Shown: in pieces, positions 1 to 6,099 of the stretch
Layout: the number at the start of each line of letters is the position of its first letter
Position numbering within the stretch: the first letter of the stretch is position 1
Notes under the pieces: model-generated
Seen by the model: only the letters and a program-made list of their open reading frames with translations
What the model was told of the DNA's origin: nothing
Database searches by the model: none
Program-made: the position numbers and the translations under genes
Assembly: GCA_003499585.1 (NCBI GenBank)
Contig: DNSU01000033.1
Coordinates: 8,096 to 16,145 of the forward strand
DNA length: 8,050 nt
Source of the DNA: Cyanobacteria bacterium UBA9579
GTDB taxonomy: Bacteria > Cyanobacteriota > Vampirovibrionia > Gastranaerophilales > UBA9579
Reading direction: 5' to 3'

Positions 1-1
1 A

Positions 2-1567
2 AAAGAAGAAGAGAAAGAAAAAGAAGTAATCGATGAATCTAAATTACAATCAAGAGCTCCTGTAGTTACTATTATGGGGCACGTAGATCATGGTAAAACC
101 ACACTTTTAGATTCAATCAGATCAATCAGGCATAAAATTGTTAACACTGAAGTTGGAGGCATCACTCAATCTATCGGTGCTTATACAGTAAGAATTGATG
201 GTAAAAAAATAGTATTTATTGACACTCCTGGTCACGAGGCTTTCACAGCAATGAGAGCCAGAGGCGCTCAAGCAACAGACGTTGCCATTCTTGTTGTAGC
301 TGCTGACGATGGTATAATGCCACAGACCGCTGAAGCTATCAGTCATGCCAAAGCTGCAAAAGTTCCTATTATTGTGGCTGTTAACAAAATTGATAAAGCT
401 GATGCTGATCCAGACAGAGTATTACAGCAGCTAACCGAGTATAATCTAGTTCCTGAAAAATGGGGCGGAGATACAGTTTGTGTTGAAGTGAGTGCACTTC
501 AGGGAACTAATATTGATGAGTTGCTTGAAATGATTCTCTTAGTATCTGAGATGGAAAATTTAAAAGCTGATCATGCCAAAAATGGTACTGGTGTTATCAT
601 AGAAGCTAAGCTAGATAAAGGTAAGGGTGCAGTTGCAACTTTACTCGTTCAAGAAGGTGTATTAAAAGTAGGCGATTATGTGGTAGCAGGTAATGTCGCA
701 GGCAAAGTAAGAGCTTTACTGAGTGATGAAGGTGAGAGAATAAATGAAGCAGGGCCAAGTACTCCTGTAGAAATTCTGGGCCTCACTGAAGTTCCTCAAT
801 CTGGTGACAGGTTTGAAGTTGTCCGTAGCGATAAAGAGATGAAAACAATTATCTCCCAGAGAAAAGAAGAGGAAAGAACCACTCGCCTGGAAGCAATAGC
901 TCCTACTCAGATAAGAAAAGAAATGATTCTTCAGACTCAGCAAGAAACAAAAGATCTTAATATAATAATTAAAGCAAATACTCATGGTTCTGCAGAAGCA
1001 GTTAGCGCAGCAGCGCAGCAGCTTGTTTCCAAGCAAATATTTGTGAAAATTGTTCACATCGGAATTGGTGATATATCAGAGGCTGACGTTATGCTTGCAG
1101 ATGCAAGTAATGCAATAATTATAGGATTTGCCGTAAAAGAAGATGCAAATGCTTTAAGAATTGCAACTAATGTTGGTGTCGATATCAGAAAGTATGATAT
1201 TATCTATCAAGTTCTTGATGATATTGAAAAAACAATGCTTGGTTTGTTACAGCCGGAATTCAAAGAAGTTGAAACAGGTACGGCTGAAGTTAGACAAGTA
1301 TTTAGTATTGGCAAAACAGCCAAAATAGCAGGTTGCTATGTATTAGACGGTAAAATTATCAGAAATAAAACTGCAAAAGTTATCAGAGATGGCAAAGAGA
1401 TACATAAAGGTGTCATTGATCAGCTGAAACGCTTCAAAGATGATGTAAAAGAAGTCGCTTCTGGTTATGAGTGCGGTATATCATTCAGTAAATTTAATGA
1501 TATCCAGGAAGGAGACCTTATTAAGGTATCAATCATTGAAGAAATTGAGAGGGAAGTTTTAGTTTAG
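2..1567 (+). CDS. infB: Translation initiation factor IF-2, 3' part (5' end outside window)
   Basis: IF-2 is the GTPase that places initiator fMet-tRNA on the 30S subunit and promotes 50S joining. The frame is open from the window edge. The first 24 codons are a charged Lys/Glu linker followed by the usual RAPVVTIMGHVDHGKT entry to the G domain, so the ATG at 74 is internal, not the start. Numbering from that Met: G1 GHVDHGKT at 2-9, G2 GGIT at 28-31, G3 DTPGH at 50-54, G4 NKID at 104-107, G5 SAL at 140-142. Beta-barrel domain II, the IF-2 domain III (HGSAEA, then ISEADVMLA) and the C-terminal fMet-tRNA-binding barrel with GYECGI near 464-469 follow, so everything from the G domain onward is intact. 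The missing 5' part should encode the variable N-terminal domain. A 205-nt gap separates it from rbfA. Confidence 0.98.
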   Translation, partial: KEEEKEKEVIDESKLQSRAPVVTIMGHVDHGKTTLLDSIRSIRHKIVNTEVGGITQSIGAYTVRIDGKKIVFIDTPGHEAFTAMRARGAQATDVAILVVAADDGIMPQTAEAISHAKAAKVPIIVAVNKIDKADADPDRVLQQLTEYNLVPEKWGGDTVCVEVSALQGTNIDELLEMILLVSEMENLKADHAKNGTGVIIEAKLDKGKGAVATLLVQEGVLKVGDYVVAGNVAGKVRALLSDEGERINEAGPSTPVEILGLTEVPQSGDRFEVVRSDKEMKTIISQRKEEERTTRLEAIAPTQIRKEMILQTQQETKDLNIIIKANTHGSAEAVSAAAQQLVSKQIFVKIVHIGIGDISEADVMLADASNAIIIGFAVKEDANALRIATNVGVDIRKYDIIYQVLDDIEKTMLGLLQPEFKEVETGTAEVRQVFSIGKTAKIAGCYVLDGKIIRNKTAKVIRDGKEIHKGVIDQLKRFKDDVKEVASGYECGISFSKFNDIQEGDLIKVSIIEEIEREVLV

Positions 1568-1577
1568 GCGCGGAGCG

Positions 1578-1634
1578 GGTTTTTGCTAAAACCTGAAAGA
1601 CGGCTTTGCTGGCTTGGAAGGTTTTTAGTAAAAC
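1578..1634. repeat. Nested inverted repeat with three possible hairpins after infB
   Basis: Eleven bases after the infB stop lie two imperfect copies of one palindromic unit: GGTTTTTGCTAAAACC (1578-1593, stem GGTTTT/AAAACC, loop TGCT) and GTTTTTAGTAAAAC (1621-1634, stem GTTTT/AAAAC, loop TAGT). Between them, 1597-1604 pairs with 1608-1615 (AAGACGGC/GCTGGCTT; one mismatch, one G-U) around a TTT loop. The outer arms can also pair with each other (1579-1594 with 1619-1634, 12 of 16 positions), so the segment can fold as three small hairpins or one long one. By hand count 1568-1620 is about 55% GC, well above its surroundings. It lacks a U-tract directly after a stem, so it is not a classic terminator. 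A REP/MITE-like element, an RNA processing site or a structured leader are all possible. Confidence 0.6.
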
Positions 1635-1724
1635 ACATTCTAGGTAATAACCGACTTGGTCATTTCTCTTAAATAATAAACCTAATAAAATTATGTATTA
1701 TCAGAATGATTGATGACTTAAAAG

Positions 1725-1739
1725 AGTGACTGTGTCACT
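1725..1739. promoter_or_regulatory. Small perfect hairpin/palindrome upstream of rbfA
   Basis: AGTGAC-TGT-GTCACT is a perfect 6-bp inverted repeat with a 3-nt loop, ending 33 nt before the rbfA start. It could be an operator or an RNA hairpin. It has no U-tract for termination, and I see no convincing -35/-10 pair beside it. Confidence 0.3.
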
Positions 1740-1757
1740 AAATTATACCAATGTTTT

Positions 1758-1763
1758 GGGGGG
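1758..1763 (+). promoter_or_regulatory. Unusual all-G Shine-Dalgarno of rbfA
   Basis: A run of six G lies 9 nt before the rbfA ATG. It can pair with the CCUCC anti-SD core using one G-U wobble, and it differs from the AGGA/GAGG-type sites of the neighbouring genes. It supports the ATG at 1773 as the start. Confidence 0.55.
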
Positions 1764-1772
1764 TAAAAAATT

Positions 1773-2123
1773 ATGTATTCAAGAAGCGACCGTGTAAGAA
1801 AAGCTTTAATTAAAGAAATTAGCGATATAATACAAAGACATGTTAAAGATCCTCGTATATCAGGGATTGTATCTGTTACTGATGCTGAAACATCATCAGA
1901 TTATAAGTTTGCTAAAGTTTATGTAAGTGTTTACGGGTCTGATGAGCAAAAAGAACAGACATTAGAAGCTCTTCAGGATTCCGCATCATATATAAGAGGT
2001 GAACTTGGCAAAAGAATAAGGACTAGAAATACCCCGGAGCTTGAATTTATAAGAGATGATTCTCTCGAAAGAGGTAGTAGAATTACTGAATTGATTGACA
2101 AAATTTCAAGAGGTGAATTGTAA
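1773..2123 (+). CDS. rbfA: Ribosome-binding factor A
   Basis: RbfA is a small KH-fold protein that binds immature 30S subunits and helps mature the 5' end of 16S rRNA; it is needed for growth in the cold. At 116 residues it is a little shorter than E. coli RbfA (133), lacking only the variable tail. Family marks in order: an N-terminal RSDRVRKAL helix, KDPRISG near 26-32, the FAKVYVSVYG strand in the middle, the ASYIRGELGKRIRTR helix with the alanine kink, and PELEFIRDDS near the end. The infB-rbfA-truB order is the classic bacterial one. The gene ends 2 nt before the truB start, so translation of the two is probably coupled. The long gap from infB could hold a separate promoter, but none is clear. 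Confidence 0.96.
   Translation: MYSRSDRVRKALIKEISDIIQRHVKDPRISGIVSVTDAETSSDYKFAKVYVSVYGSDEQKEQTLEALQDSASYIRGELGKRIRTRNTPELEFIRDDSLERGSRITELIDKISRGEL
2108..2116 (+). promoter_or_regulatory. Ribosome-binding site for the truB TTG start
   Basis: AAGAGGTGA lies inside the last codons of rbfA. Its AGGTG core is 10 nt from the TTG at 2126. No ATG or GTG exists in frame near the TruB N-terminus, so this site decides the TTG start. Confidence 0.55.
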
Positions 2124-2125
2124 TT

Positions 2126-3028
2126 TTGGTTTCAAACAATCTATTCGGAATAATAAATGTTAATAAGCCAATAAGATTTACCTCACATGATGTTGTAGGC
2201 AAACTTAGAAAAATATTGAATATGAAACAGATAGGTCATACAGGAACCCTTGACCCGTTAGCGGTTGGGGTTCTTCCTGTATGTATAGGTAAGGCAACAA
2301 AAATCATTCAATACCTTGAAGAATCAAAGGCTTACAGGGCTTATATAAAGCTGGGAATTAAAACAGACACTTATGATGCCGATGGTGAAGTTATAGAAGA
2401 TAACCCTGTTAATCTTGATATTTCTGACATCGAATCAAGGTTAAGTAGATTTAAAGGAGAAATAATACAAAAACCCCCCATATATTCAGCAGTTCATTAT
2501 AAAGGTAAAAGATTATACGAATATGCAAGGGCGAATATCGAGATAGAAGATATTCCTGAGCGTAAGGTTTATATCAATTCCATAGAGTTGTTGGATATAT
2601 TAGATAAAGATTCTGATCATCCGGTGCTTATTGTAGACATTGATTGCTCAGGCGGTACCTATATTAGGTCTATAGCTTATGATTTAGGAGAAGCGCTTGG
2701 TTATGGAGCAAGCTTGAACTCATTAATCAGGACAAAATCAGGAAAATTTACAATAGACAAAAGCCATACTCTTGAAGAAATTGAAGAATTTTCCAGATCA
2801 AGCAGGATAAATGAAATTTTGATTAATCCAATTGATGTAATTAATTTAAGACATGTTTATGTAACTGAAAATGAGATAAACAAGCTTTCAAAAGGACAAT
2901 ATATTAAAATTTGTGATGAAAATAATTGGACTAATATAGAAAAAATTCAGCTTATATACGAAAATAAATTAATTGCGATTGCCAGAGTTGAAGAAGACAA
3001 AGCTTTTCCTATAAACGTTTTTGTCTAA
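2126..3028 (+). CDS. truB: tRNA pseudouridine(55) synthase TruB
   Basis: TruB converts U55 in the T-loop of nearly all tRNAs to pseudouridine and also acts as a tRNA folding chaperone in the cytoplasm. The 300-residue length is normal. Seen in order: GIINVNKP and TSHDVV (8-24), the catalytic loop GHTGTLDPLAVGVLP with the nucleophile Asp43, the PPIYSAVHYKGKRLYEYAR motif in the middle, and CSGGTYIRSIAYDLG followed by the SGKFTI segment. The C-terminal part (about 230-300) fits a divergent PUA-like RNA-binding domain. The start is a TTG 2 nt after the rbfA stop. The next in-frame Met (residue 33) would remove essential N-terminal sequence, so TTG is preferred. The downstream exported-protein gene follows after 29 nt. 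Confidence 0.96.
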   Translation: MVSNNLFGIINVNKPIRFTSHDVVGKLRKILNMKQIGHTGTLDPLAVGVLPVCIGKATKIIQYLEESKAYRAYIKLGIKTDTYDADGEVIEDNPVNLDISDIESRLSRFKGEIIQKPPIYSAVHYKGKRLYEYARANIEIEDIPERKVYINSIELLDILDKDSDHPVLIVDIDCSGGTYIRSIAYDLGEALGYGASLNSLIRTKSGKFTIDKSHTLEEIEEFSRSSRINEILINPIDVINLRHVYVTENEINKLSKGQYIKICDENNWTNIEKIQLIYENKLIAIARVEEDKAFPINVFV

Positions 3029-3057
3029 TCAATTGAAGTATAGGAGATAATGCATAG

Positions 3058-3951
3058 ATGAGAAAGCTTGGATATATAGCAATTTTTGCACTGGTTTTGA
3101 GTTTGTCATTTGGATTATTAGTTCATTCTTTGCCGACACGACAGGTCAACACGTGTCCCGGAAAGCCATACCCTATAAGTAATTTTATAACAAGAGGATT
3201 ACAGGGAGTAACAGGATTAAACTGGGGTGCAGCAAGAATATTAGAATCTCAGATTGAAAAACATGTTAAAAAATCTCTTGATAAAGGAGAAGTAGAAGTT
3301 CAAATAAAGCCTTATAGTGCTATGGATTTGGTGGCAGGTAAGCTGAAAAGCTTTAATGTAAAAGCAAAAAATGTTGCAAGTAAAGGCTTTTATATTTCAT
3401 CAGCTGAAGCCACAAGTTTATGTGAGTTTACTCATCTTGACTATGAAAAAAATCCTATAGTTGCGCTTGCTCCTGTCTTTTTAGGGTATAAAGTCAGTTT
3501 TAGTGAAAAAGATCTTAATAGCATTGTTTCTTCCAAGGAATATAAGGACAATTTAACTAAAATAAAGTTAAAGCATAATAATAGCGAGATTAGCCTTCTT
3601 GAATTTTTAAATCCTAATATTGATATTAATGGTGATAAAGTTGTTATTTCAGCTGATTTACATTTTGTTGGCACCCCAAAATTCGTTATTATTCCTGTAA
3701 AGTTGAGTTCAGGATTAAAGGTGAAAAACAATAACATCAGACTTTCAGATGTACAAATGCTTTCAAGCAATTTTGGCAGGAATGGTAAAATAGTTGCTGA
3801 TTTTCTGGAAAAAATGACACTTGCCGTTTTTGACATAAAGCAGTTGGGTACAGAGAATACAGAAATAAATATTAAGAATGTAGATGTTAATAATGGTAGA
3901 ATTGATATAGAAGGAACTTTCTGGGTAGCATCGCAATACCAATATAAATAA
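3058..3951 (+). CDS. LmeA/DUF2993-like exported lipid-binding-type protein
   Basis: The 297-residue protein starts with a Lys/Arg n-region and a hydrophobic stretch (about 6-24), a signal peptide or N-terminal anchor without a lipobox cysteine. The rest resembles the LmeA (DUF2993) family: an amphipathic helix with ILESQIEKHV near 61-70, then alternating beta strands (VEVQIKPYSAMDLVAGKLKS, about 79-98; FNVKAKNV; SAEATSL), a VVISADLHF strand and a closing NNGRIDIEGTF strand. The founding member, mycobacterial LmeA, binds phosphoinositides and acts in periplasmic lipomannan maturation; cyanobacteria carry many relatives of unknown role. Envelope lipid binding is therefore family-level inference. 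Two cysteines, 33 and 122, lie in the exported part and could form a disulfide. AGGAG at 3043-3047 is 10 nt before the ATG. The gene belongs to the rbfA-truB run, 25 nt ahead of the GerMN gene. Confidence 0.8.
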   Translation: MRKLGYIAIFALVLSLSFGLLVHSLPTRQVNTCPGKPYPISNFITRGLQGVTGLNWGAARILESQIEKHVKKSLDKGEVEVQIKPYSAMDLVAGKLKSFNVKAKNVASKGFYISSAEATSLCEFTHLDYEKNPIVALAPVFLGYKVSFSEKDLNSIVSSKEYKDNLTKIKLKHNNSEISLLEFLNPNIDINGDKVVISADLHFVGTPKFVIIPVKLSSGLKVKNNNIRLSDVQMLSSNFGRNGKIVADFLEKMTLAVFDIKQLGTENTEINIKNVDVNNGRIDIEGTFWVASQYQYK

Positions 3952-3966
3952 TTAAAATCTCTAAGT

Positions 3967-3970
3967 GAGG
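3967..3970 (+). promoter_or_regulatory. Ribosome-binding site choosing ATG 3977 for the GerMN gene
   Basis: GAGG sits 6 nt before the ATG at 3977. The in-frame GTG at 3965 overlaps this site and would leave itself without a Shine-Dalgarno, so the ATG is the better start. Confidence 0.65.
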
Positions 3971-3976
3971 TCAATA

Positions 3977-4489
3977 ATGAAAATATCAAAAGGTCTAATA
4001 ATAATTTTAATCTTAATTTTTGTGGTAGCAGCTGTAGGACTTGGCATAGCTTATAAAAATTCTAAAGTTACGCCAGATAATATAGTTTCAGTTTATTTTG
4101 TCAAGTTGATTGACAAAGATAAAACAGAAGTTGCATCAGTTACAAGAAAAGTGCCAAAAGGAAGTAAGCGTCTCAATGTTGCACTTACAGAACTTTTAAA
4201 AGGGCCATCACTGAAGGAACAAAAAAATGGTTATTTCACTGAAATACCATATAAAACAGTACTTTTAGGAATACAGGAAACCACGGATAAAATTATAGTT
4301 AATCTGTCAGAAGATTTTGGAACTTATGGTGGATCTTCCAGCATGACAACAAGGCTTAAACAGTTTAATTATACTGTCCTTGAGGTTATTCAAGATAAAC
4401 CTGTATATCTTGAATTAAGCGGAAAAAAAGCAGAATATATCGGCGGAGAGGGAGTAGAAGTTTCTCAACCTCTAAAAAAAACGGACTAG
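3977..4489 (+). CDS. GerMN-domain, membrane-anchored protein
   Basis: From the ATG at 3977 the protein has 170 residues. Residues about 6-26 form one uncleaved-looking hydrophobic helix after a short Lys-containing N-terminus. There is no cysteine anywhere, so it is not a lipoprotein, unlike Bacillus GerM. The rest is a GerMN domain: a VSVYFV strand, LNVALTELLKGPS near 75, TEIPYKTVLLG, DKIIVNLSEDFGTYGG near 110-125, then a helix with TRLKQFNYTVLEV and the closing VYLELSGKK strand. The domain is known from sporulation protein GerM and from many non-sporulating bacteria, often near cell-wall enzymes. Its biochemical role is not established. Here it follows the LmeA-like gene by 25 nt, which suggests a shared envelope setting. 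A GTG start at 3965 would add four residues. Confidence 0.85.
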   Translation: MKISKGLIIILILIFVVAAVGLGIAYKNSKVTPDNIVSVYFVKLIDKDKTEVASVTRKVPKGSKRLNVALTELLKGPSLKEQKNGYFTEIPYKTVLLGIQETTDKIIVNLSEDFGTYGGSSSMTTRLKQFNYTVLEVIQDKPVYLELSGKKAEYIGGEGVEVSQPLKKTD

Positions 4490-4520
4490 AATTATTAAAT
4501 TATGGAATCTTAAGAACGGC

Positions 4521-4763
4521 ATGGAAAAAGACCTTGAATATTATTTAAATTTGGATTGGACACTGGTTCAGGGGACAGACCTGGATTTTAACGGTGAACC
4601 TTATCATTATATAGAGATAAAAGAATTTCCCAGTTTTGCTTATTGTGCTGTAGATCAAGATACGGCTCTAGCTAATTATAAAAAGCAGCTAAAACTACTC
4701 TTTCGGGTAATGCTTGAGGATGGAGAGAATATCCCAAACCCAGGAGAGTATGAAGAAGACTAG
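4521..4763 (+). CDS. Solitary HicB-like antitoxin-fold protein
   Basis: This 80-residue acidic protein has the shape of the HicB partial RNase H-like fold. A strand YHYIEIKEFPSFAYCAVDQD (about 28-47) corresponds to the family's FPdlpgc...GDT segment. A helix from TALANYKKQLKLLF follows, and it ends in the typical EDGENIPNP motif at about 67-75. The protein stops just after this fold, so the ribbon-helix-helix DNA-binding tail of some HicB antitoxins is absent. No HicA-like toxin lies on either side. It is 31 nt after the GerMN gene and probably its last co-transcribed partner. A weak purine patch (AAGAACGG, 4512-4519) is the only possible ribosome-binding site, but no other start codon exists between the upstream in-frame stop (4473) and this ATG. 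Function as an antitoxin is doubtful; a stand-alone HicB-like regulator is likelier. Confidence 0.75.
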   Translation: MEKDLEYYLNLDWTLVQGTDLDFNGEPYHYIEIKEFPSFAYCAVDQDTALANYKKQLKLLFRVMLEDGENIPNPGEYEED

Positions 4764-4892
4764 ATTTTACGCTTATTGTTCAAGTATAAAAGTCTGTCCA
4801 GTATGATATTGCTTAAAATTATCAGAATCAGATATACTTCTATTAATATAATTATTTGACCCAATTAACCAACTAACTCAGAAAAATAAAAA
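4764..4892. other. AT-rich spacer without a recognisable gene
   Basis: The spacer between the HicB-like and ArsF-like genes holds no ORF of note and no GC-rich terminator stem. A TTGACC at 4856-4861 resembles a -35 box, but no good -10 lies 16-18 nt downstream. TATCAGAATCAGATA at 4821-4835 contains a tandem ATCAGA and TATC/GATA ends. Confidence 0.35.
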
Positions 4893-4908
4893 CTTAATTT
4901 CAATTAAG
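4893..4908. promoter_or_regulatory. 16-bp palindrome before the thioredoxin-like gene, possible operator
   Basis: CTTAATT-TC-AATTAAG is a perfect 7-bp inverted repeat around a 2-nt centre, 6 nt upstream of the AAAGGG ribosome-binding site (4915-4920). The short centre favours a dimeric DNA-binding protein over an RNA hairpin. No regulator gene is adjacent, so the binder is unknown. Confidence 0.35.
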
Positions 4909-4927
4909 GCTTAGAAAGGGAATTATA

Positions 4928-5377
4928 ATGATAAGACAAGTCAGACTATTAACTATATGTTCTATCATATTTGCTTTTGCAGTGTTTATTTCATCTATAG
5001 CAGGATGTTCTTTAGCTAAAAGTGAATCAAAGATTACTCCAGTAAAATCAGAAGTCAAAAAAGGTTCAAAAGTAATTGTTTACTATTTTCATGGAAATAA
5101 ACGCTGTCCATCATGCCGCAAAATAGAAGCATATACAAAAGAGGCGGTTCAAAGCATTAACAATAACAGGCTGGAACTACATATAGTTAATATAGATGAG
5201 ACTGACAACAAACATTTTGTAAAGGATTATGGATTATTTACCAAGTCAGTTGTTATTTCAAGCGTCAAAAATGCTAAACAGGAAAAATGGAAAAATCTTG
5301 ATAAGATTTGGACACTGCTTGGTAACGAAGCAGCTTTTGAAAATTACATAAAAAAAGAAGTTAAATCATATTTGTAG
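4928..5377 (+). CDS. Thioredoxin-like lipoprotein with CPSC motif (ArsF-family by database naming)
   Basis: The 149-residue protein has a hydrophobic leader (about 7-25) ending in the lipobox I-A-G-C with Cys27 as lipid anchor, so it should be tethered outside the cytoplasmic membrane. After a charged linker comes a thioredoxin-like core: strand VIVYYFHGN, then the active-site motif RCPSCRKIE with Cys60 and Cys63, helix, strand LELHIVNID, then TKSVVISS and a C-terminal EKWKNLDKIW segment. The usual thioredoxin cis-proline seems replaced by Lys-Ser. Relatives are named 'nitrophenyl compound nitroreductase subunit ArsF', after a roxarsone-resistance operon (arsEFG). I see no flavin-binding or other nitroreductase feature, so a thiol-disulfide role is the better reading. 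AAAGGG lies 7 nt before the ATG. The partner membrane gene starts 8 nt after the stop. Confidence 0.8.
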   Translation: MIRQVRLLTICSIIFAFAVFISSIAGCSLAKSESKITPVKSEVKKGSKVIVYYFHGNKRCPSCRKIEAYTKEAVQSINNNRLELHIVNIDETDNKHFVKDYGLFTKSVVISSVKNAKQEKWKNLDKIWTLLGNEAAFENYIKKEVKSYL

Positions 5378-5385
5378 GTGATTAT

Positions 5386-6072
5386 ATGGAAATAATACTG
5401 ATCCTGGCTTCAGTTTTATGGCTTGGAATATTGACATCAATAAGCCCCTGCCCGTTAGCAGCAAACATAGTTGCTATATCTTATATAGGCAAGAGAGTAG
5501 ATAGCCCTCTAAAAGTTTGCCTTGCAGGATTACTCTATACATTAGGGAGAACTCTGGCATATATAGCACTTGGTATCATTATTGTGGCAGGTCTGTTATC
5601 AATCCCAACGGTCGCGAACTTCCTTCAAGAATATATGAATATTGCATTAGGCCCTATTTTAATTTTTGCAGGAATACTTCTTTTAGAATTAATCAAGCTT
5701 AATATACCAGGCATAGGAAGTGAAAGATTACAAAATAAAATTCAGGAGCTCGGTATATGGGGCGCAGGATTATTAGGAATACTCTTTGCTGTTTCATTCT
5801 GCCCTATATCAGCAGCCCTCTTTTTTGGCAGCTTAATTCCATTATCTATGCAGCATAAATCAATGTTCCTATTCCCTTTTTTCTATGGAATAGGAACGGC
5901 ATTACCTGTTATCGTATTTGCATTCATTATTGCCATAAGCATAGGCTCTGTTGGCAAATTCTACAATAAAATTATACAGTTCGAATACTGGACAAGACGA
6001 ATAACAGGTGTAATATTCATTCTTGCTGGTATTTATTTCTCACTGATTTATATTTTTGGCGTTGCCATTTAG
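5386..6072 (+). CDS. CcdA/DsbD-like six-helix membrane protein (ArsG-family permease by database naming)
   Basis: The 228-residue protein is almost wholly hydrophobic, with six likely helices near 3-33, 46-71, 84-104, 125-153, 160-186 and 203-226. Two halves each carry a cysteine next to proline in the first helix: ISPCPL (Cys22) and SFCPIS (Cys139). This two-fold arrangement is that of CcdA and the DsbD membrane domain, which pass electrons from cytoplasmic thioredoxin to extracytoplasmic thiol proteins. Database relatives are called ArsG, an efflux permease for trivalent aromatic arsenicals. That name rests on one studied operon, whereas the cysteine pair suits electron transfer, and both could bind As(III). 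The gene lies 8 nt after the CPSC lipoprotein with AGGTG 5 nt before the ATG, so the pair is surely co-translated and is the obvious donor-acceptor couple. No arsR, arsB or arsC is present. Confidence 0.8.
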   Translation: MEIILILASVLWLGILTSISPCPLAANIVAISYIGKRVDSPLKVCLAGLLYTLGRTLAYIALGIIIVAGLLSIPTVANFLQEYMNIALGPILIFAGILLLELIKLNIPGIGSERLQNKIQELGIWGAGLLGILFAVSFCPISAALFFGSLIPLSMQHKSMFLFPFFYGIGTALPVIVFAFIIAISIGSVGKFYNKIIQFEYWTRRITGVIFILAGIYFSLIYIFGVAI

Positions 6073-6099
6073 TTGCAGGTTAGTTCATAAAACAAAAGC

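Noticed and set aside
74..76. ATG at 74 as the infB start
   Set aside because: The frame is open upstream to the edge and encodes the conserved RAPVVTI segment just before the G1 motif, so this Met is internal.
1697..1707. ATTATCAGAAT shared by the infB-rbfA gap and 4818-4828 as a common regulatory site
   Set aside because: A near-identical word also occurs inside the infB coding sequence, so it is probably a chance AT-rich match.
3050..3061. Three-codon mini-ORF (ATG CAT AGA TGA) overlapping the LmeA-like start
   Set aside because: It lies only 2 nt after the Shine-Dalgarno, too close for efficient initiation, and such short overlaps arise easily by chance.
3441..3989. 182-residue minus-strand ORF opposite the LmeA-like gene
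   Set aside because: It is antisense to a well-supported gene, has Ser/Leu-rich content typical of a reverse-frame shadow, and has no recognisable motif.
4856..4889. TTGACC as a -35 of a promoter for the redox pair
   Set aside because: The nearest -10-like word is about 22 nt away, too far for sigma-70 spacing, so I mention it only in the spacer entry.
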